A stretch of 64,000 bases of DNA from Actinomycetospora sp. NBRC 106378 (lineage in GTDB: Bacteria; Actinomycetota; Actinomycetes; Mycobacteriales; Pseudonocardiaceae). The notes under the pieces were generated by a model, which did no database searches, was not told the DNA's origin, and saw only the letters and a list, made by a program, of their open reading frames with translations. The stretch spans positions 744,001 through 808,000 of the forward strand of contig NZ_BSTT01000002.1 in assembly GCF_030269685.1 (NCBI RefSeq), given 5' to 3'. The first letter of the stretch is position 1. Every line of letters starts with the position of its first letter. Made by a program: the position numbers and the translations under genes. This document shows, one piece after another, positions 22,330-31,612 of the stretch.

Positions 22330-24237
22330 GTGGCGGAGGAGACGGCAGCGGCCGCCGTCGCGTGCGGTGGTGTCACCGACCCCGAGCGGTTGACCGCCCT
22401 GCAGCGGTCGGGCCTGGGCCCCCGCGCCGACGCGACCATGCAGTGGTTCGCCGAGCGGGTGCAGCGCTGGGTGGGGGTCCCGGTGGCGTTGGTGTCCCTG
22501 ATCCGCGCCGACGAGCAGGTCTTCCCCGGTGCGGTCGGACTCGAGGGGCCGTTCGGCGAGGCGCGTCGGACCGGGTTGTCGCACTCGTTCTGCCAGCACG
22601 TGGTGGCGAACGGCGGACCGTTGATCGTCGGCGACGCCCGCACGGACCCGGTCCTGGCGACGAACCTGGCGGTCCCGGAGCTCGGGGTGGTGGCGTACGC
22701 GGGGATGCCGTTGACCGACGGGTCCGGGCACGTGCTCGGGGCGTTGGCGGCGATCGACCACGAGCCGCGCGCGTGGGCGCCGGCGGAGATCGAGCTGCTG
22801 CGCGACCTCGCGACGGCGTGTTCGACCGAGCTGCGGCTCCGCCTGGCGCGCGTCGACGCCGAGACCGACCGGGCCCGCCGGGACCGGCTGGAGCTCTCGT
22901 TGCGGGAGTCGTTCGAGCGGTCCCAGCTGCTGCTCGAGGTGTCCCGGTCGGTGGGCGACAGCACGTCGACCGAGCAGGTCCGCGCCGGGCTGGCGGACGT
23001 GGCCGGCGGTGTCCTCGGCGCCGACCACGTGGCCCTGTTCGCCGTCGACGGCGACGACCTGCGTCTGCTCGTGGCGCCCGGCACCGAGGGGACCGACACG
23101 AACCGGGCCTGGTCGGCGCTCGAGGTCGACGAGCAGGCTCCTCCGTGGCGGGCGGTGCGCGAGCAGCGGATCGTGTTCTGCGCGACCCGCGACGAGTGCG
23201 ACGAGCAGTTCTCGGCCGCGGCGCGCGCGTTCGACCTGCAGGCGGTGGTGGCGGCGCCGGTGCCCGACCCACGCGGCGTCCTGGGCGCCCTGATGCTCGG
23301 GTGGAGCGGGCCCCGCGAGTTCTCCCCGGCGGACCTGCTGCTGGTGAACACCGTCGCGGCCTACACGGCCCGGGCGTTCGACCACGTCGACTGGGTGCAG
23401 CACCGGGTGACGGTGGCCCGGGAGATGCAGCAGGCGATGCTGACCACGCTGCCCGAGGTGCCGGGACTGGAGCTGGCGGCGCGCTACCAACCGGCGGACG
23501 GTCGGGAGTACGTGGGCGGGGACTGGTACGACGCGTTCCCCCTCCCCGACGGCGGCCACCCCGGGGACGCGGTGGTGACGGTGTCGGTCGGCGACATCAT
23601 CGGGCACGAGCTGGGCGCGGCGATCGACATGGGGAAGGTGCGCTCGATGCTGCGCCAGACCGCCTGGGACCGCGCCGGCGAGCCGCCGTCCGCCGTCGTG
23701 CACGCCTTCGAGACCGCGAACACCGGCCTCGGTCTCGACGCGGCCGGCACCGCCGTGCTGGCCCGCCTGGAGCGCCGCGGCGAGCGCGGACCGTGGTCGA
23801 TGACGTGGGTGAACGCCGGGCACCCGCCCCCGGTGCTGGTCGACGCGGACGGGAGAACCGCGCTGCTCGAGGGCCACGGACGCCTGTTCGGGCTGCCGCG
23901 CGGGGTCCTCGAGCCACGCGAGGACCTCGAGGTCGCGCTGCCCGCCGGGAGCACGGTGGTCCTCTACACCGACGGCCTGGTGGAGCGCCGCGGTGTCGAT
24001 CTCGACGAGCGCACCGGGGAGCTGTGCCGGTTCCTGTCCGGCCACGCCGCGTCGGACCCGGACGCCCTCGTGGACGCGGTCCTGGCCGAGTTCGGCCGGG
24101 GGGCCGGCGACGACGTCGTCGTCCTCGCGGTCCGGGTCACCGGAGCGGGCGACGCCGACCCGGAGGCCGGACGCGGGCCGGGCGTGACGGGTCGCGTCAC
24201 ACCGGTGATCGGTGGCAGGCCCGCGTACGACCTCTAA
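22330..24237 (+). CDS. GAF-GAF-SpoIIE (PP2C-type) phosphatase
   Basis: This 635-residue signalling protein has a first GAF domain at about residues 30-170 (VALVSLIRADEQVFPG, SHSFCQHVV), a second GAF-like domain at 200-350, and a C-terminal SpoIIE phosphatase domain from residue 360 (MQQAMLTTLPEVPGLELAARYQPA, GGDWYDAFPLPDG, VGDIIGHELGAAIDMG, VLYTDGLVERR, GAGDDVVVLAVRV) with the metal-binding aspartates in place. Such proteins usually dephosphorylate anti-anti-sigma factors in partner-switching cascades, and are often stimulated by redox or small ligands at GAF. No STAS or RsbW gene is adjacent. GTG at 22330 follows GGAGG; upstream starts lack homology. Confidence 0.92.
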   Translation: MAEETAAAAVACGGVTDPERLTALQRSGLGPRADATMQWFAERVQRWVGVPVALVSLIRADEQVFPGAVGLEGPFGEARRTGLSHSFCQHVVANGGPLIVGDARTDPVLATNLAVPELGVVAYAGMPLTDGSGHVLGALAAIDHEPRAWAPAEIELLRDLATACSTELRLRLARVDAETDRARRDRLELSLRESFERSQLLLEVSRSVGDSTSTEQVRAGLADVAGGVLGADHVALFAVDGDDLRLLVAPGTEGTDTNRAWSALEVDEQAPPWRAVREQRIVFCATRDECDEQFSAAARAFDLQAVVAAPVPDPRGVLGALMLGWSGPREFSPADLLLVNTVAAYTARAFDHVDWVQHRVTVAREMQQAMLTTLPEVPGLELAARYQPADGREYVGGDWYDAFPLPDGGHPGDAVVTVSVGDIIGHELGAAIDMGKVRSMLRQTAWDRAGEPPSAVVHAFETANTGLGLDAAGTAVLARLERRGERGPWSMTWVNAGHPPPVLVDADGRTALLEGHGRLFGLPRGVLEPREDLEVALPAGSTVVLYTDGLVERRGVDLDERTGELCRFLSGHAASDPDALVDAVLAEFGRGAGDDVVVLAVRVTGAGDADPEAGRGPGVTGRVTPVIGGRPAYDL

Positions 24238-24389
24238 GGTGTCGGACGTGCTCCACACCGCCGTGCTCGAGCAAGTGCGTGACGAGTTCTGGCCGAGTCG
24301 CCGCCTCGACGCGTTCGACGAGTTCTGTCGACGCTGAGACGCTGTCCGATTCCACCGGCCCGAGCCACGCACTCCAGGAGACCTCCAGC

Positions 24390-25709
24390 ATGAGCACGCC
24401 CGACGCCCCCGGGGCGAACTGGTCCTTCGAGACCAAGCAGATCCACTCCGGCGCCGCGCCCGACACCGCCACGGGTGCCCGCGCCACGCCGATCTACCAG
24501 ACGACGTCCTACGTCTTCCGCGACACCCAGCACGGCGCCGACCTGTTCTCGCTGGCCGAGCCGGGCAACATCTACACGCGGATCATGAACCCGACGCAGG
24601 ACGTGTTCGAGCAGCGCGTCGCCGCGCTCGAGGGCGGCGTGGCCGCGCTGGCGTTCGCCTCCGGGTCGGCCGCCACCACCGCCGCGATCCTCAACATCGC
24701 GAACTCGGGCGACCACTTCGTGTCGAGCCCGAGCCTCTACGGCGGCACGTACAACCTGTTCCACTACACGCTGCCCAAGCTGGGCATCGAGGTCACGTTC
24801 GTCGAGGACCAGGACGACCTCGAGCAGTGGCGCAACGCCGTGCGGCCGAACACCAAGCTGTTCTTCGCCGAGACGATCGCCAACCCGGGCTCGAACGTCC
24901 TCGACATCGCCGGCGTCTCCGGTGTCGCCCACGAGATCGGCGTGCCGCTGCTCGTGGACAACACGGTGCCCACGCCCTACCTGCTCCGCCCGATCGAGCA
25001 CGGCGCCGACGTCGTCATCCACTCCGCCACCAAGTACCTCGGCGGTCACGGCACCACGGTCGCGGGCATCGTCGTCGATGGCGGCACCTTCGACTTCGGC
25101 GCCCACGGCGACCGCTTCCCGGGCTTCACCGAGCCCGACCCGAGCTACCACGGCCTGAAGTTCTGGGAGGCCCTCGGCCCGGGCGCCTACGCCGCCAAGC
25201 TGCGCGTGCAGCTGCTGCGCGACACCGGCGCGGCGATCGCCCCGTTCAACTCCTTCCTCATCATCCAGGGGATCGAGACGCTCTCGCTGCGCCTGGAGCG
25301 CCACGTCCAGAACGCCCAGGCGCTCGCGGAGTGGCTCGAGGCGCGCGACGAGGTGGAGAAGGTCTACTACGCGGGCCTGCCGTCGAGCCCCTGGTACGAG
25401 GCAGGGAGGAAGTACCTGCCCAAGGGCGTCGGTGCGATCGTCTCCTTCGAGCTGCGCGGCGGCGTCGAGGCCGGCCGCGCGTTCGTCGACGGGACCAGTC
25501 TGCACTCGCAGCTGGTCAACATCGGCGACGTGCGCTCGCTCATCGCCCACCCGGCGTCGACCACGCACAGCCAGCTCTCGGAGAACGAGCAGGAGGCCAG
25601 CGGCGTGACCCCCGGCCTGGTGCGCCTCGCCGTCGGGATCGAGAACGTCGAGGACCTCAAGGCCGACCTCGAGGCAGGCTTCACCGCGGCGAAGTCGAAG
25701 ACTGCGTGA
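24390..25709 (+). CDS. metY: O-acetylhomoserine sulfhydrylase (MetY)
   Basis: This 439-residue PLP enzyme converts O-acetylhomoserine and sulfide to homocysteine. Cys/Met-metabolism signatures are visible: QTTSYVFRDTQHGADLF, YTRIMNPT, the cofactor-ring stacking region SPSLYGGTYNLF, DNTVPTPYLLRP, and the Schiff-base lysine in VIHSATKYLGGHG near residue 214. The length over 430 and FWEALGPGAYAAKLR favour MetY over MetB. ATG at 24390 follows AGGAGA. metX begins in a GTGA overlap at its end, forming a direct-sulfhydrylation operon. Confidence 0.95.
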   Translation: MSTPDAPGANWSFETKQIHSGAAPDTATGARATPIYQTTSYVFRDTQHGADLFSLAEPGNIYTRIMNPTQDVFEQRVAALEGGVAALAFASGSAATTAAILNIANSGDHFVSSPSLYGGTYNLFHYTLPKLGIEVTFVEDQDDLEQWRNAVRPNTKLFFAETIANPGSNVLDIAGVSGVAHEIGVPLLVDNTVPTPYLLRPIEHGADVVIHSATKYLGGHGTTVAGIVVDGGTFDFGAHGDRFPGFTEPDPSYHGLKFWEALGPGAYAAKLRVQLLRDTGAAIAPFNSFLIIQGIETLSLRLERHVQNAQALAEWLEARDEVEKVYYAGLPSSPWYEAGRKYLPKGVGAIVSFELRGGVEAGRAFVDGTSLHSQLVNIGDVRSLIAHPASTTHSQLSENEQEASGVTPGLVRLAVGIENVEDLKADLEAGFTAAKSKTA

Positions 25710-26938
25710 CGGACTCCCAGGTCGAGCTCCGCCCCGCTGCGTCTCCGGTGCTCCTCCCCGGCGGTGTCCCGGCCGGCTCGCCGGGGCCGCTTCCCGACGA
25801 CGGCTCGGTGCCGGTCCTCCCTCCCGCCACGGGTGCGTGGCGGGAGGGGGACCCGGTCGGCGGGCGCCGGTTCGTGACGCTGCCCGACCCGCTCCCGCTC
25901 GAGAGCGGGTCGGCCCTGCCCGACGCCACCGTCGCCTACGAGTCGTGGGGCCGCTTCGACGGCTCGAACGCGATCCTCGTGCTGCACGCGCTGACCGGCG
26001 ACTCCCACGTCGTCGGGCCGGCGGGGCTCGGGCACCCGACGCCGGGCTGGTGGGCCGGGATCATCGGCCCGGGCCTGCCGATCGACACCGACCGCTGGTA
26101 CGTCGTCGCGCCCAACGTCCTCGGCGGGTGCCAGGGCACCACCGGGCCGGCGTCGGCGGCACCGGACGGCCGGGCCTGGGGCTCACGGTTCCCGCGCACC
26201 ACCGTGCGCGACCAGGTCGCCCTCGAGGTCCGGCTCGCCGACCAGCTCGGGATCGGCTCGTGGGCGGCCGTCCTCGGCGGCTCCATGGGCGGGATGCGGG
26301 CGGTCGAGTGGGCGGTGACCCACCCCGACCGCGTGGAGCGGCTGCTGCTGCTCGCGACGTGCGCCGCCGCGTCGGCGGACCAGATCGCGTGGGCCGCACC
26401 GCAGCTCGCGGCCATCCGCGAGGACCCGAACTGGTGCGGCGGGGACTACCACGACCGCGGCCGGGGTCTCGGGCCGCACATCGGCCTCGGGGTCGCCCGG
26501 CGCATCGCGCACGCGACGTACCGGACCGCCGAGGAGCTCGACACCCGCTTCGGGCGGCGGCCGCAGCCGGGGGAGGACCCCTACGACGCCGCGTCACCGG
26601 GACGGTTCGCGGTCGAGTCCTACCTCGACCACCACGCCGAGAAGCTCGTGCACCGGTTCGACGCCGGGTCCTACGTGACCCTGACGGCGGCCATGAACGC
26701 CCACGACGTCTCCCGCGGTCGCGGCACGATGGCGCAGGCCCTCGCGCGCGTCACCGCGCGCACCGTCGTGGCCGGTTCGACCACCGACCGGCTCTACCCG
26801 CTCTCGCAGCAGGAGGAGCTGGCCGAGCTGATCCCGGGCGCGGGCCCGGTGGAGCGCATCGAGTCGCCCTACGGGCACGACGCGTTCCTCATCGAGACGC
26901 GGCGCCTCGCGGAGATCCTGTCGACCCTGATGGGGTGA
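25706..26938 (+). CDS. metX: Homoserine O-acetyltransferase (MetX)
   Basis: This 410-residue alpha/beta-hydrolase-fold acetyltransferase makes O-acetylhomoserine for MetY. The catalytic triad is seen as Ser in LGGSMGGMRAVEW, Asp in GSTTDRLYPL and His in YGHDAFLIE. LHALTGDSHVVGP and PRTTVRDQVALEV are family signatures. An extended N-terminus of about 50 residues rich in Pro and Gly precedes the core, starting at the GTG that overlaps metY. The 3' end overlaps the convergent arsR gene by 50 bp. Confidence 0.95.
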   Translation: MTDSQVELRPAASPVLLPGGVPAGSPGPLPDDGSVPVLPPATGAWREGDPVGGRRFVTLPDPLPLESGSALPDATVAYESWGRFDGSNAILVLHALTGDSHVVGPAGLGHPTPGWWAGIIGPGLPIDTDRWYVVAPNVLGGCQGTTGPASAAPDGRAWGSRFPRTTVRDQVALEVRLADQLGIGSWAAVLGGSMGGMRAVEWAVTHPDRVERLLLLATCAAASADQIAWAAPQLAAIREDPNWCGGDYHDRGRGLGPHIGLGVARRIAHATYRTAEELDTRFGRRPQPGEDPYDAASPGRFAVESYLDHHAEKLVHRFDAGSYVTLTAAMNAHDVSRGRGTMAQALARVTARTVVAGSTTDRLYPLSQQEELAELIPGAGPVERIESPYGHDAFLIETRRLAEILSTLMG

Positions 26939-27311
26939 GCGGGGCGAACGGCTCGACCGACCCGGCGTCGTGGATGCGGTCCAGCAGGTCCTTCACGACG
27001 GCGTCGGCGAGGCGGTAGCGCACCACGCGGCCGTCGCGGTGCGCGCTGACCAGGTTCTGCGCGCGCAGCAGCCGCAGGGCCTGGCTGGTGGTGGAGTCCT
27101 TCAGCCCGGCGGCGAGCGCGAGGTCGGACACGCAGATCTCGCCGACCTCGTGGATGCAGAGCAGCAGCGTCAGCCGTGTCGGGTCGGCCAGCAGTGCGAA
27201 GCGGGACACCCAGCCGTGCATCGTGGCCGCGTCCGGCAGCGCCTCCACGGCGGCACAGACACGGTGGTCGCCGTCGACGCCGATCGCGTCCGGATCCCCG
27301 GTGAGATGCAC
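26889..27311 (-). CDS. ArsR/SmtB family regulator
   Basis: This 140-residue winged-HTH protein reads ADPTRLTLLLCIHEVGEICVSDLALAAGLKDSTTSQALRLLRAQNLVSAHRDGRVVRYRLAD at residues 35-97. Cysteines in LLCIH and EICVSD lie where CadC/CmtR-type metal sensors coordinate, so metal sensing is possible. Its C-terminal 17 codons lie antisense to the end of metX (50-bp overlap). GTG at 27311 is the first reasonable start. The target is not evident, since no metal pump is adjacent. Confidence 0.85.
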   Translation of the reverse strand: MHLTGDPDAIGVDGDHRVCAAVEALPDAATMHGWVSRFALLADPTRLTLLLCIHEVGEICVSDLALAAGLKDSTTSQALRLLRAQNLVSAHRDGRVVRYRLADAVVKDLLDRIHDAGSVEPFAPLTPSGSTGSPRGAASR

Positions 27312-27360
27312 GGTCGGAGTATCCCACGGGGAGCGGGGGCGCCGGGTAGCGTGCCGGGAC

Positions 27361-28137
27361 GTGGCGACGGACGTGGCGACGGACGTGGTGAGCCCGGACC
27401 CGACGGTCGCGGTCCGCTCCGCTCCGACTCCGCTCGTCCCGCCCTTCCGCGGGAACCTCCTCGGGGAGTCCCGGTTCCAGCTCGAGCTCCTGGCGCTCCT
27501 GGCGTCGGGGGTGCACCGGGGGAAGGACGTCCGACCGGGCGACGGCGACCCGGTGCTCACCGTCCCCGGGTTCCTCGCCGGGGACGCGTCCCTGGCGGTG
27601 CTGCGGGCGTGGCTGCGGCGCTGCGGCTACCGCGCCTACCGGTCGGGGATCGCCTGGAACGTGGACTGCTCCGAGGCCGCCGTGCGCCGCCTGGACCGTC
27701 GTCTCGCCGACGTGGCGGAGCGCGCGGGCCGGCCGGTCACGGTCATCGGGCACAGCCGCGGCGGGCTGCTGGCCCACGCCGTCGCCGTCCGCCGGCCGGG
27801 CCGGGTGCGGCGGGTGATCACGCTGGGCAGCCCGTTGTCCTCGCCGTTCGACGCCTCGGTGCTCACCCTCGCGGCCGTCGGCGGGGCCCGGCTCGGCCAG
27901 AACCTGCTGCGGCCCGCCCGACCGCAGTGCCTCACCGTCGACTGCCCCTGCGCCTTCGGCCGCGACCTGCGCGCGCCGCTGCCGGTGCCGCTGACCAGCA
28001 TCCGCACCGTCGAGGACGGCATCGTGCGCCCAGAGTCGTGCGTGGTCGACGGCGCCGACAACGTGGCGGTGCGGGGCAGCCACATCGGGTTGTGCGTGAA
28101 CGCGGAGGTGTACTCCCGGATCGCGCGTCTGCTCTGA
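27361..28137 (+). CDS. Alpha/beta hydrolase, lipase-like
   Basis: This 258-residue hydrolase has VLTVPGFLAGDASLAVLRAWLR (oxyanion region) near residue 65, the nucleophile elbow VIGHSRGGLLAHAVA near residue 130, and a terminal His in GSHIGLCVNAEVY as the likely third triad member. It resembles actinobacterial triacylglycerol-lipase-like proteins without a signal peptide. The start is uncertain: a 12-bp unit GTGGCGACGGAC is tandemly repeated at 27361-27384, giving GTG starts at 27361, 27373, 27385 and 27388. Confidence 0.82.
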   Translation: MATDVATDVVSPDPTVAVRSAPTPLVPPFRGNLLGESRFQLELLALLASGVHRGKDVRPGDGDPVLTVPGFLAGDASLAVLRAWLRRCGYRAYRSGIAWNVDCSEAAVRRLDRRLADVAERAGRPVTVIGHSRGGLLAHAVAVRRPGRVRRVITLGSPLSSPFDASVLTLAAVGGARLGQNLLRPARPQCLTVDCPCAFGRDLRAPLPVPLTSIRTVEDGIVRPESCVVDGADNVAVRGSHIGLCVNAEVYSRIARLL

Positions 28138-28159
28138 GCCGGGCGGGTAGTAGGAGGCC

Positions 28160-29056
28160 ATGGCCCCGTGGACCTCCGCCGACATCCCCGACCAGACCGG
28201 CCGCACCTTCGTGGTGACCGGGGCGAACTCCGGCCTCGGCCTCGTCGCCGCCACCGAGCTGGTGGCGCACGGCGCCCACGTGGTGCTGGCCTGCCGCAAC
28301 ACCGACAAGGGCGAGCAGGCCGCCGCCCGCATCGCCGCCGACGGCGGGCCGGGCACCACCGCCGTCGAGGAGCTCGACCTCGCCGACCTCGCATCGGTGC
28401 GCAAGTTCGCCGCGCGGCTCGACGGGCCGGTCGACGTGCTCGTCAACAACGCCGGGCTGATGGCGGTCCCGTTCCGCCGCACGGTCGACGGTTTCGAGAT
28501 GCAGTTCGGGACGAACGTCCTCGGCCACGTCGCGCTGACCGGCCTGCTGCTCGACCGGCTCACCGACCGCGTCGTCACGATGTCGAGCCTGGCCCACCGC
28601 ATGGGCTCGATCCGCCTGGACGATCTCAACTGGGAGCGTCGCCGCTACCAGCGCTGGCTGGCGTACGGCCAGTCGAAGCTCGCCGACCTGATGTTCGCCT
28701 ACGAGCTCGAGCGCCGCTTCGTCGCCGCCGGGTCGCCGCTGCGGTCGATGGCCGCGCACCCCGGTTACAGCGCGACCAACCTGCAGTCGCGGACCGAGTC
28801 GGTCCAGGACGCGATCATGGGGCTCGGCAACCGGGTGATCGCGCAGGGTCCGGAGATGGGCGCCCTGCCGGAGCTGTACGCGGCGACGGACCCCGACCTG
28901 CCCGGCGGGGTGTACATCGGCCCCGACGGCCCGGTCGAGGCGTGGGGGCACCCCATCCCGGTCGGCTCCACGGCCGCCTCGCACGACCGCGAGGTCCAGA
29001 AGGCCCTCGTTCGGGCGTGCGAGGAGCTGACCGGTGTAACGGTCGCCGTGTCCTGA
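28160..29056 (+). CDS. Short-chain dehydrogenase/reductase
   Basis: This 298-residue Rossmann oxidoreductase has the coenzyme motif TGANSGLGLVAATEL, the structural NNAG in DVLVNNAGLMAVPF, catalytic Ser in MSSLAHRMG and the YGQSK active-site motif near residue 170. It resembles the retinol-dehydrogenase/protochlorophyllide-reductase-like SDR branch common in actinobacteria, which mostly acts on hydrophobic alcohols or ketones. The substrate is unknown. Confidence 0.9.
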   Translation: MAPWTSADIPDQTGRTFVVTGANSGLGLVAATELVAHGAHVVLACRNTDKGEQAAARIAADGGPGTTAVEELDLADLASVRKFAARLDGPVDVLVNNAGLMAVPFRRTVDGFEMQFGTNVLGHVALTGLLLDRLTDRVVTMSSLAHRMGSIRLDDLNWERRRYQRWLAYGQSKLADLMFAYELERRFVAAGSPLRSMAAHPGYSATNLQSRTESVQDAIMGLGNRVIAQGPEMGALPELYAATDPDLPGGVYIGPDGPVEAWGHPIPVGSTAASHDREVQKALVRACEELTGVTVAVS

Positions 29057-29134
29057 GGCGGCCGTTCGGGGGACACACGTCGCATATCCCCGCCCGACCG
29101 TCGCCCCGTCGGATCGATTGGGCATGATCGGCGC

Positions 29135-29968
29135 GTGAGCGACCGAGTGGAGACCGGCGGTGAGGCGACGGACGACCCGGCGCCGCTGGCCGTCCTGCGC
29201 CGGTTGGTCGCGGAGGAGGCCCCGCTCGCGCCGATCCACGCCGCGACCCACGCGCGGCTGACCCGCGTCGAGCGGGGATGCTGCGAGGCGCGGATGCCGA
29301 CGACGATCGGCGACGGGCTGCTCGAGTCGCTCCTCGTCCTCGCCGACTTCGTGCTCGGGGTGTCCTACTCGAGCTCCCTGCGCGCCGGCGACCGGATCGT
29401 CACCGTGCGACTGGCCGTGCAACTGCTCGGGCGGCCGCTCGCGGGGGAGGACCTCTACGCGACCGGCGCCCTCGACGACGCCCGCCGCGGGGTCGGTCTG
29501 AGCTCGGCGACCATCACCGACCGCGAGGGCCGCACGGTCGCCCGCTGCGTGGGCCGCAACGCCGTCCTCACCGACGGGCTGGCCGACCAGTACGGCCGGA
29601 CCGCACCGACGTGGGCCAAGCGCCCGTCGGGCTGGCGGCTGCTGATGCCGCACCGCGGGGAGGACCCCACCCGCGACGGCACCACCCTGGTGGCCCATCC
29701 CGACCCGTCCACGCGGAACTCCGCCGGCGTGGTCCAGGGCGGCGCGCTCGCCGGGCTCGCCGCCCGCGGCCTCTCGCACGCGCTCGACGTCATGCCCGAC
29801 GACTTCGCGGTCAGCTTCGTGCGCCCGGTCCGCCCCGGCGACCACCCGGTGATGTGCCGCGTGGTGGTCGAGCACGGTGGCCGCCGCATGCGCGTCGGGC
29901 GGGCCGAGCTCGTCGACGACCGCGGGCGCCTCCTCGCGACGGCGTCGGGGACGTCGTTCAGGCACTGA
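29135..29968 (+). CDS. Double-hotdog PaaI-like thioesterase
   Basis: This 277-residue protein has two hotdog halves. The second contains NSAGVVQGGALAGLAARGLSHAL, the PaaI/YbgC-type active-site helix, and SFVRPVRPGDHPVMCRV. The first has LLVLADFVLGVSYSS. It is predicted to hydrolyse an acyl-CoA or bind acyl chains. The 3' end overlaps the convergent membrane gene by 11 bp. The substrate is unknown. Confidence 0.83.
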   Translation: MSDRVETGGEATDDPAPLAVLRRLVAEEAPLAPIHAATHARLTRVERGCCEARMPTTIGDGLLESLLVLADFVLGVSYSSSLRAGDRIVTVRLAVQLLGRPLAGEDLYATGALDDARRGVGLSSATITDREGRTVARCVGRNAVLTDGLADQYGRTAPTWAKRPSGWRLLMPHRGEDPTRDGTTLVAHPDPSTRNSAGVVQGGALAGLAARGLSHALDVMPDDFAVSFVRPVRPGDHPVMCRVVVEHGGRRMRVGRAELVDDRGRLLATASGTSFRH

Positions 29969-30626
29969 CCGCCGCGGCCGCCCGGGCCCGGCCGGCCCGC
30001 GCCGACGCAGCGCCCCAGACGGTGGTCGCGACGACGAGCAGCCCGATCACGACGGCGGGGACCACGGCGTTGACCACGACCATCGTCGGGACCGGCAGGC
30101 GGTAGGTCAGGACGATCCGCACGACGGCCTCGCCGAGCAGCCCGAGGCCCCACATCACGGTCAGCCCGCGCTGGGTGCGGCGGAAGCCCGGGTACTGCCA
30201 CAGCCCGTTCCACCACGCGATCCGGGCCGGGTCGCCGTTCGTCGCGAACCGGCGCCCGAACAGGAACATCACCGGCCGCGGCGCCAGGAGGCTGCCGAGG
30301 AACACGAGGCCGACCAGCCCGGTCACGGCCGACTCCTTGAGCAGCAGCAGCCGCGGGTCGTCGAAGAACAGCGACGTGATCACCCCGACGGCGAGCAGCG
30401 TCAGGATGAACAGGCTGAACTCGTCGACCCGGCGTCGGACGGCGACCGAGAGCAGGGTGCTGAGCGCCGGCCCGATCGCCGAGAGCAGCAGCGCGGGCAC
30501 GTCGGCGAGCCCGGCGTCGGTGGCGACGTCGTAGATCACGATCGGGGCGGCGATGTCGAGCACCGCCATCGACACCCAGGGAAGGATCTTGGCCAGCATC
30601 GCGTCGCCCCCGTCATGTGACATCAT
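29958..30626 (-). CDS. VC0807-like multi-pass membrane protein
   Basis: This 222-residue protein has about six hydrophobic helices and the pattern of the VC0807/DUF3159-like family (VATDAGLADVPALLLSAIGPAL, FGRRFATNGDPARIAWWNGLWQYPGFRRTQR), whose function is unknown. It is divergent from paaX-like with only 11 bp between starts if ATG at 30626 is used; an internal ATG at 30599 (MLAKILPWVSM) leaves room for a promoter and may be the true start. Confidence 0.75.
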   Translation of the reverse strand: MMSHDGGDAMLAKILPWVSMAVLDIAAPIVIYDVATDAGLADVPALLLSAIGPALSTLLSVAVRRRVDEFSLFILTLLAVGVITSLFFDDPRLLLLKESAVTGLVGLVFLGSLLAPRPVMFLFGRRFATNGDPARIAWWNGLWQYPGFRRTQRGLTVMWGLGLLGEAVVRIVLTYRLPVPTMVVVNAVVPAVVIGLLVVATTVWGAASARAGRARAAAAVSA

Positions 30627-30637
30627 CGCTCCCGACC

Positions 30638-31540
30638 GTGAACGAGAACGTACACCGAGATCGCCGCCAGGGAACCCCCGCCGCCCTGGTCGCCGGCCTG
30701 TTCGGCACGGCGGGGCGCTCCGTCCTGCCCGGCCCCGCGCTCGTCGCCCTGCTCGGTGACCTCGGCCTCCGTCCCGACGCGGCCCGCCGCGCCCTCGCCC
30801 GCATGCGCGAGGCCGGCCAGCTGACCACCACGCGACGCGGACGCCGGGTCGACCACCACCTCGCGGGCGCCTTCGGGGCCTCCGTGCTGCGGCTGCGCGA
30901 CGACCGCGGGACCCCGCCGCGCTGGGACGGCGCGTTCCACACGCTGCTGCACCACGTCCCGGAGTCCGCCCGCCCCTACCGCGACCGGTTCCGCCGGGCT
31001 GCCGTCCTCGTCGGCTACGGCCCGTGGCAGCCCGGCGTGCTCATCAGCCCGGTCGACCGCTCCGCCGGGCTCCGCGACGTCCTGGCCGACGTCCCACCGG
31101 AGGCGTCGGTGGTGCTGGGGCGTCTCGTTCCCGACGACGGGTGGGGCGGCTCGGTCGGCTCGGTCGGCTCGGTCGGCGATGGCGCTCTGCTCGCGCCGGG
31201 TGGGAGCGGCGGGACATCGTCGACCACCGTGGCCGCCGCGATGGCCCGCCGGGCGTGGGCGCTCGACGACGTGGCGGCGGACCTGCGCGCCCACCACGCG
31301 CGGTTGCTGGACGTGCTGGACCGTCCGGTGCCGGACGACGGGGCGGCGGCGTTGAAGCGCCTGTCCGACGCCACGGGGCCGGTGTACGTCGACCTGCTGC
31401 GCGACCCGGGCCTGCCGGTCGAACTGCTGCCCGCCGACTGGCCCGGCGCCGACCTGCGCGCCGCGCTGGGCCGGGTCGCGGTGGCCTACCTGCCGACCGT
31501 GGTCGCGCACGTCCACGCCCGGATCGCCGACGTGGGCTGA
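30638..31540 (+). CDS. PaaX-family transcriptional regulator with an extended linker
   Basis: This 300-residue protein is PaaX-like: an N-terminal winged HTH (LVAGLFGTAGRSVLPGPALVALLGDLGLRPDAARRALARMREAGQLTTTRRG), a central domain, and a C-terminal region with RRAWALDDVAADLRAH. PaaX proteins repress phenylacetate-type catabolic operons on sensing acyl-CoAs. Residues 169-200 (after VPDDGWGG) are an insertion: a 9-bp unit repeated three times codes GSVGSVGSV, followed by a degenerate R1 element. No paa operon is in the window, so its target is unknown; the nearby thioesterase and LLM enzyme are candidates. Confidence 0.82.
   Translation: MNENVHRDRRQGTPAALVAGLFGTAGRSVLPGPALVALLGDLGLRPDAARRALARMREAGQLTTTRRGRRVDHHLAGAFGASVLRLRDDRGTPPRWDGAFHTLLHHVPESARPYRDRFRRAAVLVGYGPWQPGVLISPVDRSAGLRDVLADVPPEASVVLGRLVPDDGWGGSVGSVGSVGDGALLAPGGSGGTSSTTVAAAMARRAWALDDVAADLRAHHARLLDVLDRPVPDDGAAALKRLSDATGPVYVDLLRDPGLPVELLPADWPGADLRAALGRVAVAYLPTVVAHVHARIADVG
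31147..31178 (+). repeat. 9-bp tandem repeat inside paaX
   Basis: The unit GGCTCGGTC is repeated three times in a row from about 31148, coding Gly-Ser-Val repeats in a linker, and directly precedes the degenerate R1 copy. Confidence 0.8.
31177..31224 (-). repeat. Dispersed repeat R1, degenerate copy h (inside paaX)
   Basis: Read on the complement strand it begins GTCGACGATGT, the same 11 bases that border copy e. It then follows the R1 pattern with many changes (GCTCCCAC, then GGCGCGAGCAGAGCGC). It is in frame within paaX. The weaker similarity makes this an older copy or a chance match. Confidence 0.45.
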
Positions 31541-31557
31541 ATCCGCCCCCACCCCCG

Positions 31558-31612
31558 GTGGCAGGAAAGCGTCGTTGCTGTCATCCAGCGGGAGGAACGC
31601 CGCATCGTCGAC
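31558..31612 (+). repeat. Dispersed repeat R1, copy b (intergenic)
   Basis: GTGGCAGGAAAGCGTCGTTG followed by CTGTCATCCAGCGGGAGG and AACGCCGCATCGTCGAC. It starts 17 bp after the paaX stop, where it could act as a transcript end. A CCCGG-rich run (GGCCC units) follows. Confidence 0.85.

Noticed and set aside
24248-24337. A 29-codon frame between the phosphatase and metY
   Set aside because: It has a GTG start, a stop and no homology I recognise, and no attenuator-type codons. I also looked for a SAM riboswitch here and did not see the conserved core.
22362-24380. Long plus-strand frame overlapping the SpoIIE phosphatase and reading into metY
   Set aside because: The 5' part is Arg/Gly shadow sequence of the phosphatase; only the part from 24390 onward is real (metY).
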